Assembly (NCBI RefSeq): GCF_000152845.1
Contig: NZ_CH902584.1
Location: forward strand, 3,265,562-3,329,561
Source of the DNA: Roseovarius sp. 217
GTDB lineage: Bacteria > Pseudomonadota > Alphaproteobacteria > Rhodobacterales > Rhodobacteraceae
Direction of reading: 5' to 3'
DNA length: 64,000 nt
Shown here: in pieces, positions 17,218-24,531 of the stretch
How positions within the stretch are numbered: position 1 is the first letter of the stretch
Layout: each line of letters begins with the position of its first letter
The notes under the pieces: model-generated
What the model was told of the DNA's origin: nothing
Database searches by the model: none
What the model saw: only the letters and a program-made list of their open reading frames with translations
Made by a program: the position numbers and the translations under genes

Positions 17218-18312
17218 TTAAGCTTGGGCTTCTTTCCACTCTCGATATTGGCGAGCAAGCCTATAAAGCCGGGTTGGCCGTCCTCTGCCCCGTCCGACTC
17301 GTCCTTTATGGAGATCAAGTATTGCGTCCAGTCTGTCCCAAAACAAGCGAAGCAAAAATAGATCGGAGCTGGAATTGTCTGGCGCTACATTCGACAAGCC
17401 CTTTGTTCCAAGGAATGTTGAAAACAGGTCGGATTCGTTGCGTAACGCCGCAGCATCGAAGGGTTGTAAGGCTTCCCCAAGAACAGATGGCGTGTTCAGA
17501 GATAGGTCTTCTAACAGATCGAACAACTGACCGGAATTCTTTGCAAAATTCGGCATAGCTCGATCTTGATAATCCTGCATCCTACTAACGAAGTCATGCA
17601 CATCACGAAACGGCCGAGTTTGAGGGTCTGGCTCAGTTGAACTTGAAGATTGACTTAATCTGCGAGCATTTGCCGCCAGAAGCATAGATATCTGCTGATC
17701 GCCTTGGCGCACCGTGTGGCCAAGCATCTCGATAAGTTTTTTCTCATCATCTGAAGGCCCTCCAAGTTCGGGCTTATAGCCTATGTCGTGCTCAATCTCG
17801 TTCCAGACATGGGCGATCATTGTGCATATCTGAACTTCACAACTTATGTCGGCAATGTTGTCATAGGTCCCAATCAGTTCATCTTCAGGCAAACAAACTT
17901 GTGCATGAATAGCACGGTAGTAATTGGTTCGATCCTGAATGTGGCGATCCTTCTCATCGATCTGGATATCCCCATCTGGTCCATTAAAAGCTTGGCGAAG
18001 ATGATCTACAACTTTAGCGCAGTCTTCATACTGATAAGTTGCAATCCGCACCCCTGCTAAATCGCTTATCGATGAAAAGATTTCATCTACGCTTTGATAG
18101 TTTCGATCTGCATGCATTGAAAAACGGCGTAGCTTGCCTTCGAATGATTTCAGTGATTTGACCCGGAAGGTAACTTGAGCTCGGATGGCATTCTGGTCAC
18201 AGATGTCATTGCGGCAAATCTCTGACACACGATCAGCCAGTTTTACATATCGGTCACGTTCTCGACGATAGCGATCAACGGCAGGGAAAATTAGGTCGAT
18301 GGGAAAGGGCAT
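17218..18312 (-). CDS. RelA/SpoT-domain (p)ppGpp synthetase-like protein, cargo of element A
   Basis: A 364-residue protein with a nucleotide pyrophosphokinase domain at about residues 45-190. Seen are RVKSLKSFEGKLRR (ATP-binding loop), DLAGVRI, YRAIHAQV and CEVQICTMIAHVWNEIEHDI. There is no HD hydrolase domain and no TGS/ACT region, so it is a small-alarmone-synthetase type enzyme, not a housekeeping Rel. The C-terminal 170 residues are of unknown fold. Such stand-alone synthetases on mobile elements can be growth-arresting toxins or phage-triggered effectors. It lies alone on the minus strand between the primase and methyltransferase genes, and no obvious antitoxin gene is adjacent. Confidence 0.8.
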   Translation of the reverse strand: MPFPIDLIFPAVDRYRRERDRYVKLADRVSEICRNDICDQNAIRAQVTFRVKSLKSFEGKLRRFSMHADRNYQSVDEIFSSISDLAGVRIATYQYEDCAKVVDHLRQAFNGPDGDIQIDEKDRHIQDRTNYYRAIHAQVCLPEDELIGTYDNIADISCEVQICTMIAHVWNEIEHDIGYKPELGGPSDDEKKLIEMLGHTVRQGDQQISMLLAANARRLSQSSSSTEPDPQTRPFRDVHDFVSRMQDYQDRAMPNFAKNSGQLFDLLEDLSLNTPSVLGEALQPFDAAALRNESDLFSTFLGTKGLSNVAPDNSSSDLFLLRLFWDRLDAILDLHKGRVGRGRGRPTRLYRLARQYREWKEAQA

Positions 18313-18669
18313 GAGCCGTCCGGGATGAAAAAAGCTACGTTTTCAAACGTGACCGCTACCTTATCTGGAAGCAAGGTATTTTCTTATTGCAAGCACAAAA
18401 ATACTGAGCGTCGACTTTTGGCTCTGCAGGCTGGTGATGCCGTAACCACAAAGGAGTTCTTCGGAATTGCCGCGACCGTCCGCAAAGTCCGCAACTCGGT
18501 CCTTTGCATAGCGTGCATCGAAAGCCCGCTATCGTGAGGCATTAGGCACAGTGTGCAGATCAATTGAGGCTGCGAGGTTCACCTTGCAGATTGGCGTCGA
18601 GTTCTTGCGGTAGGCGCAATTGATCCAGCGTTAGCGAGAGACCTGGTTCGTGTCCAAAATGGCGGTTCA
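18313..18669. other. Intergenic region, no gene supported
   Basis: About 350 bases between the RelA/SpoT start and the repeat-bearing promoter of the ParB-methyltransferase. A 70-codon frame at 18325-18537 has no recognisable protein features and is not called. The region probably holds the promoter of the minus-strand gene. Confidence 0.4.
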
Positions 18670-18704
18670 TGTCATTCTATGTCATTTATTGTCATGATTA
18701 CAAT
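18670..18704 (+). promoter_or_regulatory. Three TGTCAT repeats at 10-base spacing plus candidate -10
   Basis: TGTCATT, TGTCATT and TGTCATG begin at 18670, 18680 and 18690, exactly one helical turn apart, and are followed by TACAAT (18699-18704). The arrangement is kept upstream of the homologous gene in element B. Phased repeats suggest cooperative binding of one regulator on one DNA face. Confidence 0.5.
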
Positions 18705-18761
18705 GATTTACCGTTCGTGATATCCTGCACCCAAGGACGGTTCTATCCCAAGGCGGGGGTC

Positions 18762-20042
18762 ATGACGAAGCGCAAGACAGCAAATACGGATGCAAGGGCT
18801 GGGGCAGGGGCCCGATCTATCGACCAGCGTGGCGTGGCCGATCTGATCCCCTATGCCAACAACGCGCGCACGCACAGCGAGGCGCAGGTGGCGCTGATCG
18901 CGGGCTCGATCCGGGAGTTCGGGTTCAATAACCCGGTGCTGGTGGATGGATTGAACGGCATCATTGCCGGGCACGGTCGCGTGCTGGCGGCACGCAAGCT
19001 GGGTCTGGACGTGGTGCCGGTGATCGAACTGGCCCATCTCACGGAAGCGCAGAAGCGCGCCTATATTCTCGCCGACAACCGCCTGGCCGAGCAGGCGGGC
19101 TGGGACCGCGACCTGCTGGCGCTGGAACTGGGCGAGCTGTCGGGGATCGGGGTGGCCCTTGAGGGGCTGGGCTTCGCGGCCGGTGAGCTCGACGAGCTGC
19201 TCGCGCTCGACAAGGCAGACCCGAGAGAGGAAGCCACGCCGGCGCCGCCCGCGCATCCGGTGTCGCGTCCGGGTGATCTGTGGTGCCTCGGCCCCCACCG
19301 GCTGCTCTGCGGCGATGCGACGTCGGCGGCCGACGTGGCCCGTCTGTTGGGGGATGTGCGCCCGCATCTGATGGTGACGGATCCGCCTTATGGCGTGATG
19401 TACGATCCGGACTGGCGTAATCGGGCAGGGGCCTCGGAGACCAAGCGCACCGGCAAGGTCCTCAACGACGATCGCGCGGACTGGCGCGCCGCCTGGGCGC
19501 TCTTTCCCGGTGACGTGGCCTATGTGTGGCATGGTGCATTGCACGCCACCACGGTCGCCGAGAGCCTTGTCGCCAGCGGGTTTGATATCCGCAGCCAGAT
19601 CATCTGGGCCAAGGATCGGCACGTCTTGTCGCGCGGGCATTACCACTGGCAGCATGAACCGGCATGGTACGCGGTCCGGGCTAAGGGCCACTGGTCCGGG
19701 GATCGGAAGCAATCAACGCTTTGGTCGATCCCAAACAGGGATCAGGACGCGGAGACCAGTCATGGCACGCAAAAGCCGGTGGAGTGCATGCGCAGGCCGA
19801 TCCTGAACAACTCCAGCCCGGGTCAGGTGGTCTACGAGCCTTTCTGTGGCTCCGGAACCACCCTGATTGCAGCACAAAGCACCAAGCGTATCGGCTTCGC
19901 TATCGAACTGGACCCGGCTTATGTCGACGTGGCGGTGCTCCGCTGGCAAGCGTTCACCGATCAAGACGCGGTCCTCGACGGCGATGGCCGCAGCTTCTCG
20001 GAAATCGCAGGCGCGCGGCAGAAGGCGGAGGCAACCGCATGA
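18762..20042 (+). CDS. ParB-like nuclease domain plus DNA N4/N6 methyltransferase (element A)
   Basis: A 426-residue protein. Residues about 15-110 are a ParB/Srx-type domain with IPYANNARTHSEAQ and the GHGRVLAARKLG phosphate-binding motif. The C-terminal half is a beta-class amino-methyltransferase: DPPYG (about 207) precedes FCGSGTTLIA (about 365). The ATG at 18762 has AGGCGGGG upstream and matches the start in element B. This fusion is common just before terminase genes in alphaproteobacterial prophages, where it probably modifies phage DNA. Its stop overlaps the next gene. Confidence 0.9.
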   Translation: MTKRKTANTDARAGAGARSIDQRGVADLIPYANNARTHSEAQVALIAGSIREFGFNNPVLVDGLNGIIAGHGRVLAARKLGLDVVPVIELAHLTEAQKRAYILADNRLAEQAGWDRDLLALELGELSGIGVALEGLGFAAGELDELLALDKADPREEATPAPPAHPVSRPGDLWCLGPHRLLCGDATSAADVARLLGDVRPHLMVTDPPYGVMYDPDWRNRAGASETKRTGKVLNDDRADWRAAWALFPGDVAYVWHGALHATTVAESLVASGFDIRSQIIWAKDRHVLSRGHYHWQHEPAWYAVRAKGHWSGDRKQSTLWSIPNRDQDAETSHGTQKPVECMRRPILNNSSPGQVVYEPFCGSGTTLIAAQSTKRIGFAIELDPAYVDVAVLRWQAFTDQDAVLDGDGRSFSEIAGARQKAEATA

Positions 20043-20251
20043 GCCAGACACGCATGATGTCGGGGATCGAGGCGGCAACCAACGTGATCATCGGCTATGT
20101 GTTGGCCGTCCTGATGCAGTTGCTGATCTTCCCGGCGGTGGGGCTTGATCTGAGCCTGCGTCAAGCGATGCAGATCGGTGTGGCGTTCACCGCATGCTCG
20201 CTGATCCGAAGTTACGCGCTGCGGCGGGTGTTCAATCGATTGCGAGGCTAA
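20039..20251 (+). CDS. DUF7220-like small membrane protein (element A)
   Basis: A 70-residue protein with two predicted membrane helices (IIGYVLAVLMQLLIFPAV and a segment near QIGVAFTACSLIR) and a basic C-terminus. It overlaps the methyltransferase stop by 4 bases. Small proteins of this pattern accompany phage DNA methyltransferases; the function is unknown. Confidence 0.75.
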   Translation: MSQTRMMSGIEAATNVIIGYVLAVLMQLLIFPAVGLDLSLRQAMQIGVAFTACSLIRSYALRRVFNRLRG

Positions 20252-20254
20252 TGC

Positions 20255-20677
20255 ATGGCCCGTCCGAAACGCACACTTGCACCAGATCAGGTGCGCGAGG
20301 TGGAGACACTGGCGGCCTTGCTGAACCAGGATCAGATTGCGGATTATTTCGGCATTGCCCGCAACACGTTCCGCGCGATCTGCGACCGTGATCCGGATGT
20401 TCTTGCACGCTATAAAAAGGGCAAGGCCAAAGCCATCGCGCATGTTGCGAACGGATTGCTGCAGAGGGCACGAAACGGGGATACGGCGTCCTCGATTTTC
20501 TATCTCAAGACGCAAGCCGGCTGGCGTGAAACCTCCAACATCGAGCATCAGGCCAATCCCGGGATCACGAATATTGTCCGCACAATCGTTAGCCCGAGAG
20601 AACGCCTAGAGAAACGTCTCGAGGAAATCTCGGAACGAATGAAGCTCGGGGCGCACCAAGACGATGACCGGTCATGA
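20255..20677 (+). CDS. Phage HTH protein, terminase-small-like (element A)
   Basis: A 140-residue protein. An HTH lies near residues 20-45 (LLNQDQIADYFGIARNTFRA), followed by a helical RYKKGKAKAIAHVANGLLQR segment and DTASSIFYLKTQAGWRE. This is the layout of small phage proteins placed before P27-type terminase genes. It starts 3 bases after the membrane protein gene and overlaps the next gene by 4 bases. The role is probably DNA recognition in packaging or regulation. Confidence 0.75.
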   Translation: MARPKRTLAPDQVREVETLAALLNQDQIADYFGIARNTFRAICDRDPDVLARYKKGKAKAIAHVANGLLQRARNGDTASSIFYLKTQAGWRETSNIEHQANPGITNIVRTIVSPRERLEKRLEEISERMKLGAHQDDDRS

Positions 20678-21162
20678 GAGGTCGCAAGCCGATACCGCGT
20701 GCGCGCGATCAAGTGACACGCCCGTTGGCTTCGCTACCACGATGCCCGGCGCACCTGAATGAATTGGCGCGCAAGGAATGGCGTAGGTTGGCCACACCTC
20801 TGCATGAAGCTGGCCTTCTGACACTGGCGGATCGCGCGGCTCTGGCGGCATACTGCGCGGCTTATGCACGGTGGGTGGAGGCGGAGGAGCATCTCGCCAA
20901 GGGGGCTGCGCTGATCAAGACGCCCTCGGGCTATGTCCAGCAATCGCCCTGGCTCACGGTCGCCAACAAGCAGCTGGAGATCATGGGGCGCTTCATGGCG
21001 GAACTGGGCTTGAGCCCCTCGGCCCGCACCAGGTTGCGACTGCCGGAGAGTGGCGCGGACGACAGCACCAGCATCAAAGTCATCACGCTCATTGCTGCCG
21101 GCGACCGTGCCGAAGATGACCTCAACGTTCCGCCGGTCAACGTCAGGGTGTCGGAGGGCTGA
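20674..21162 (+). CDS. P27-family phage terminase small subunit (element A)
   Basis: A 162-residue protein of normal length for the P27 terminase small subunit family. Family blocks seen are RCPAHLNELARKEWRRLAT, LTLADRAALAAYCAAYARW, the conserved GYVQQSPWLTVANKQLEIM and LGLSPSARTRLR. It would recognise DNA for packaging. No large terminase, portal or capsid gene follows; only about 17 codons of a possible large-terminase start are left. Confidence 0.88.
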   Translation: MRGRKPIPRARDQVTRPLASLPRCPAHLNELARKEWRRLATPLHEAGLLTLADRAALAAYCAAYARWVEAEEHLAKGAALIKTPSGYVQQSPWLTVANKQLEIMGRFMAELGLSPSARTRLRLPESGADDSTSIKVITLIAAGDRAEDDLNVPPVNVRVSEG

Positions 21163-21212
21163 ACACCTATGCGAGGACTGTCTGGCGTGGCAACGTGGTG
21201 GGGCAGATGGTA
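21162..21212 (+). pseudogene. Remnant of terminase large subunit N-terminus (element A)
   Basis: The frame overlapping the small-subunit stop reads NTYARTVWRGNVVGQMVGPG. It fits the pattern found near the N-terminus of phage large terminases (YA..V..G..V.G..V) but then loses any resemblance. Element B is cut at the same place. The stretch is short, so this is tentative. Confidence 0.35.
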
Positions 21213-21313
21213 GGACCGGGTGAAAACGGGAGCGACTCAAGTGGGTTCACAGTGAGTAAACTGTGTTACAATCGCCTTGCGAACTGTATTGCATCCAATG
21301 GGGCCATCCTGCC

Positions 21314-22126
21314 ATGTCAGAACAGGACAAGAATTTTTCTGGTTCAATTCCAGACATTTATGACGACGTCCTTGTGCCTTTGATTTTTCAACACTATGCG
21401 CAAGACATGGCGCGAAGGGTTGCAAGCGTCATGCCTGAGAGTGTACTTGAGACCGCCGCAGGCAGTGGGGTGGTCACAAGGGCACTTGCGCCGTTGTTGC
21501 CTTCAGTCACGCGGTATGTTGTCACTGATTTGAATCCCCCAATGCTCAGTCGCGCACAACGACAGCAGCCTGATGCTGATCGGATAGAATGGGCGCAAGC
21601 TGATGCAATGGCATTGCCATACGGTGATGATACGTTTGATGTTGTATGCTGCCAGTTCGGGATGATGTTTTTACCCGACAAAACCGTGGGGTACCGTGAG
21701 GCGTTCCGAGTCCTTCGAGATCACGGTCGCTTTATTTTTAACGTTTGGGACCGGATCGAAGATAACCATTTCGCGCACAGTGTGACAGCAACGGCTGCGC
21801 GCTTTTTCCCCGATGATCCTCCAGTCTTTTTGGCACGAACTCCTCATGGTTTCCATGATGCTGAGGCCATCTGTCTTGGCTTGAGAAATGCTGGATTCGC
21901 TCATGTTGATGTGAACACCGTGACCGCCGAGAGTCGTGCCGATAACGCCTACATTCCTGCCTTCGCCTATTGCCAAGGAACACCTTTGAGAAACGAAATT
22001 GAAGAACGTGGCGCCGGTTTACTGGATAAAATTACAGAGGCGGCGGCGGCCGATATCGAACGAGTTTTTGGTGTTGGACCAATTTCTGGCAAGATACAGG
22101 GACATGTTTTCGTCGCTTCGATATGA
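21314..22126 (+). CDS. Class I SAM-dependent methyltransferase, cargo of element A
   Basis: A 270-residue protein. The Rossmann motif I is VLETAAGSGVVTRALAP (about residues 43-59), followed by VTDLNPPML and DAMALPYGDDTFDVVCCQFG. These are Methyltransf_11 family features of small-molecule methyltransferases. The ATG at 21314 is preferred; the longer frame to 21263 adds residues without resemblance. It sits between the terminase remnant and the resolvase and has no counterpart in element B. The substrate is unknown. Confidence 0.8.
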   Translation: MSEQDKNFSGSIPDIYDDVLVPLIFQHYAQDMARRVASVMPESVLETAAGSGVVTRALAPLLPSVTRYVVTDLNPPMLSRAQRQQPDADRIEWAQADAMALPYGDDTFDVVCCQFGMMFLPDKTVGYREAFRVLRDHGRFIFNVWDRIEDNHFAHSVTATAARFFPDDPPVFLARTPHGFHDAEAICLGLRNAGFAHVDVNTVTAESRADNAYIPAFAYCQGTPLRNEIEERGAGLLDKITEAAAADIERVFGVGPISGKIQGHVFVASI

Positions 22127-22213
22127 GGCCAACGTTGGCTCTTTCCGCACACCGGCAGTGTCAAATCGCTGCTTTCCGACAGTTCCTGCTACACTTCCGA
22201 GACCTGTCGAGCC

Positions 22214-22255
22214 ATGTACAAACCTGCGCAACCAACGTTAGGCAGGTGTGTACAT
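22214..22255 (+). promoter_or_regulatory. Inverted repeat overlapping resolvase start (element A)
   Basis: ATGTACAAACCTGC (22214-22227) and GCAGGTGTGTACAT (22242-22255) form a palindrome with one mismatch around a 14-base centre. The right arm includes the AT of the resolvase ATG. In element B both arms match perfectly. It is a likely crossover (res) site or auto-operator. Confidence 0.6.
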
Positions 22256-22994
22256 GGTCAGAGAGACTGCCCCATCTCTTAAACTCGTTGCTTATGAACG
22301 GGTCTCCACCGCCAGGCAGGGCCGATCCGGGCTTGGCCTCGAGGCGCAGCGCAAGGCCATCGACGCCTTCGCGGCCGAGCGCGCGGCTACGGTCCTCGCC
22401 CGCTTCACAGAAGTTGAAAGCGGTGGCAGGAATGACCGGCCTGAACTGAAGCAGGCGCTCGATCTCGCCAGACTCACTGGTGCGACGCTTGTCATTGCCA
22501 AACTGGACCGTCTCAGCCGCAACGCCGCCTTCCTGCTGACGCTGCAGGGCAGCGGGGTGCGATTCCTCGCCTGTGACATGCCCGAGGCGAACGATCTGAC
22601 AGTGGGCATCATGGCGCTTGTGGCTCAGCAGGAGCGCGAGGCCATCTCGCGACGCACCAAAGAGGCGCTGGCCGCCGCTAAAGCGCGTGGGGTAAAGTTG
22701 GGTAACCCGAACGGGGCTGCGGCGCTCAGGCGGGCCGGGGAGGGGGGTGAGGCCTTGCGTGCGGTGGTGTGTCAGAACGCCGATGAATTTGCTGTGGCAT
22801 TGGCCCCGGTGCTCGCGACAATCCGCGATGAGGGCCATTGCTCGCTACGCGCCATTGCCAACCAGCTGAACGCGCGCGCTATGATGACCCGACGGGGCGG
22901 CAGGTGGCATGTGTCCAGCGTGCGGAACCTGCTGATGCGGTTGAGAGAGTTTAAAGAAATGGCAAATGAGAAAGTGTTGAGCGTCGTTTCTTGA
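22254..22994 (+). CDS. Small serine recombinase, resolvase/invertase type (element A)
   Basis: A 246-residue resolvase. Catalytic region AYERVSTARQGRSGLGLEAQ carries the nucleophilic Ser near residue 18, followed by KLDRLSRNAAFLLTL and ALVAQQEREAISRRT. The C-terminal HTH region ends WHVSSVRNLLMRL. The ATG at 22254 (GTG at 22248 also in frame) lies inside the inverted repeat. The last 15 or so residues differ from copy B and run into a pseudogene fragment, so the 3' end may have been altered by insertion. Possible roles are multimer resolution of the replicated element or DNA inversion. Confidence 0.88.
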   Translation: MVRETAPSLKLVAYERVSTARQGRSGLGLEAQRKAIDAFAAERAATVLARFTEVESGGRNDRPELKQALDLARLTGATLVIAKLDRLSRNAAFLLTLQGSGVRFLACDMPEANDLTVGIMALVAQQEREAISRRTKEALAAAKARGVKLGNPNGAAALRRAGEGGEALRAVVCQNADEFAVALAPVLATIRDEGHCSLRAIANQLNARAMMTRRGGRWHVSSVRNLLMRLREFKEMANEKVLSVVS

Positions 22995-23019
22995 CCGAAA
23001 CGCATTCGGCCATCCCGCC

Positions 23020-23250
23020 CCTTGACCCGTATCTCGACAAGCTGCGTTGGGTGTTCATCGCGCTGGCGCTCGCGGGGATCAGGGTGTTCGCGCTGCGGTA
23101 GGGCAGTCCTGCGATGATCGCACCTCCCGCGAACACTTCCGGATAGGTCCAGCATCACGGATGTCATGGCACCACCCGAGGACATCCCCGTGATGAAGAC
23201 CTGCGACGGGTCGATGGCGTGATCGTCAACAATCTGCGTAGTTGTCTGGC
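23020..23250 (-). pseudogene. PHB depolymerase/esterase fragment, frameshifted
   Basis: The minus strand encodes a piece of a polyhydroxybutyrate-depolymerase-type esterase in two frames. First comes DDHAIDPSQVFITGMSSGGAMTS in part, holding the G-x-S-x-G nucleophile elbow, then after a frameshift near 23137 FAGGAIIAGLPYRSANTL. Both ends of the gene are missing. It marks a rearrangement junction between element A and the ABC cluster. Confidence 0.6.
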
Positions 23251-23285
23251 ACCTTTTGGTTGCTCCCAGTCGCACCATAAGCGGC

Positions 23286-23319
23286 AACAATGATTGTTAT
23301 ACACAACGATAATTAGACT
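23286..23319 (+). promoter_or_regulatory. Shared bipartite motif upstream of ABC transporter
   Basis: AACAATGAT (23286-23294) and ATAATTAGACT (23309-23319) both recur in the LysR/binding-protein intergenic region at 27255-27282. It is a candidate binding site for the LysR regulator of this cluster. Confidence 0.45.
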
Positions 23320-23394
23320 ATCTGCGCACGGATAGGTTCAATTACGAACCAATCTAGAAACAAGGTCGTCAGGCCCGAAGAAAGGATCCAGCAA

Positions 23395-24531
23395 TTGGAA
23401 CAAGATATCGTCGCTCTAACCTCCAAAGCGGAGCGCTCAGCGGTCCAAACCATGCGTGGCACGGCGGTGGAATTCCGGCAGATATCGAAGTCCTATGGCA
23501 GCTTTGAGGCACTGAAAGACTTCGATTTGACTATACGACCCGGAGAATTCCTCACGCTGCTTGGCCCCAGTGGTTCCGGTAAAACTACCACTTTGATGCT
23601 ATTGGCGGGGTTCGAATTTCCAACTTCGGGTCGAGTAATGATTGGAGGTCAAGACGTCTCTAAAGTTCCATCTTGGCGACGAGATCAGGGGATAGTGTTC
23701 CAAAGCTATTCATTGTTTCCACACATGACGATCAAAGAGAACCTCGCGTTTCCCCTTGAGACACGCGGCATCGCTCGCAAAGAAATCGCATTGAGAACGC
23801 AAGAGGCGCTACGCATGGTGAAGCTCGAACAATTCCAAGAGCGTTTTCCCGGACAACTTTCGGGCGGGCAACAGCAGCGTGTGGCGCTTGCTCGAGCATT
23901 GGTGGCCGATCCGCCGCTGCTGCTGATGGATGAACCGCTTGGCGCACTCGACAAGAATTTGCGGGAGGAGATGCAGATTGAAATAAAGCACATTCAGGAA
24001 CGGTTGCGGCTTACCGTCCTTTATGTGACTCACGATCAAGAAGAAGCACTGACGATGTCTGATCGTATCGTAGTGATGAATGAGGGCAAAATTCAGCAGG
24101 TTGGTGCACCTGTAGAGCTATATGAACGTCCTCGCACGCGCTTTGTGGCGGAATTCTTTGGTGATGTGAATATTTTTCTAGGCAGCGTTGAAGCAAGCGA
24201 GTTCCGGGCAGACGACGAAAGTTTTACTATACCAGTTTGCACAGGCGCGCCCGAAGGGTCAGCCTGTGGCGCCGTTCGACCCGAGAAGATCGAAATGCAT
24301 AAATGGGGGGAAAGGCCCGCAATGAACGACTCGGTCGAGATTGGGGGCGAGGTGGTGGACGTGATTTATCTTGGTCAAATGAGCCGCTATACCGTGCGAA
24401 CTGCGGGACAGGATGTCGTGATTAAATGCATGGCTGCGCCACGCACCAGACATTTTCTTGTAGGAGATGCTGTTTTGCTTTCTTGGCAAGCAGACAGTTT
24501 CGTGCTGCTTGAACAGGGCGCTACGACATGA
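23395..24531 (+). CDS. ABC transporter ATP-binding protein (spermidine/putrescine PotA type)
   Basis: A 378-residue ATPase. Walker A is GPSGSGKTT, the Q-loop VFQSYSLFPHMT, signature LSGGQQQRVALARAL, Walker B LLLMDEP, D-loop GALDK and switch His YVTHDQEEA. The C-terminal TOBE domain begins near residue 270. A TTG start at 23395 has AAAGGA at good distance; ATG at 23452 is an alternative. It overlaps the permease gene by 4 bases. It powers uptake of a Pot-type substrate through the inner membrane. Confidence 0.92.
   Translation: MEQDIVALTSKAERSAVQTMRGTAVEFRQISKSYGSFEALKDFDLTIRPGEFLTLLGPSGSGKTTTLMLLAGFEFPTSGRVMIGGQDVSKVPSWRRDQGIVFQSYSLFPHMTIKENLAFPLETRGIARKEIALRTQEALRMVKLEQFQERFPGQLSGGQQQRVALARALVADPPLLLMDEPLGALDKNLREEMQIEIKHIQERLRLTVLYVTHDQEEALTMSDRIVVMNEGKIQQVGAPVELYERPRTRFVAEFFGDVNIFLGSVEASEFRADDESFTIPVCTGAPEGSACGAVRPEKIEMHKWGERPAMNDSVEIGGEVVDVIYLGQMSRYTVRTAGQDVVIKCMAAPRTRHFLVGDAVLLSWQADSFVLLEQGATT

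Noticed and set aside
17218..18537. Antitoxin gene beside the RelA/SpoT protein (frame at 18325-18537)
   Set aside because: The 70-codon divergent frame shows no antitoxin features or clear ribosome site, so a toxin-antitoxin pair is not claimed.
18708..19712. 334-codon minus-strand frame opposite the ParB-methyltransferase (also 52970-53938)
   Set aside because: Shadow of a well-supported gene; composition and lack of motifs do not support coding.
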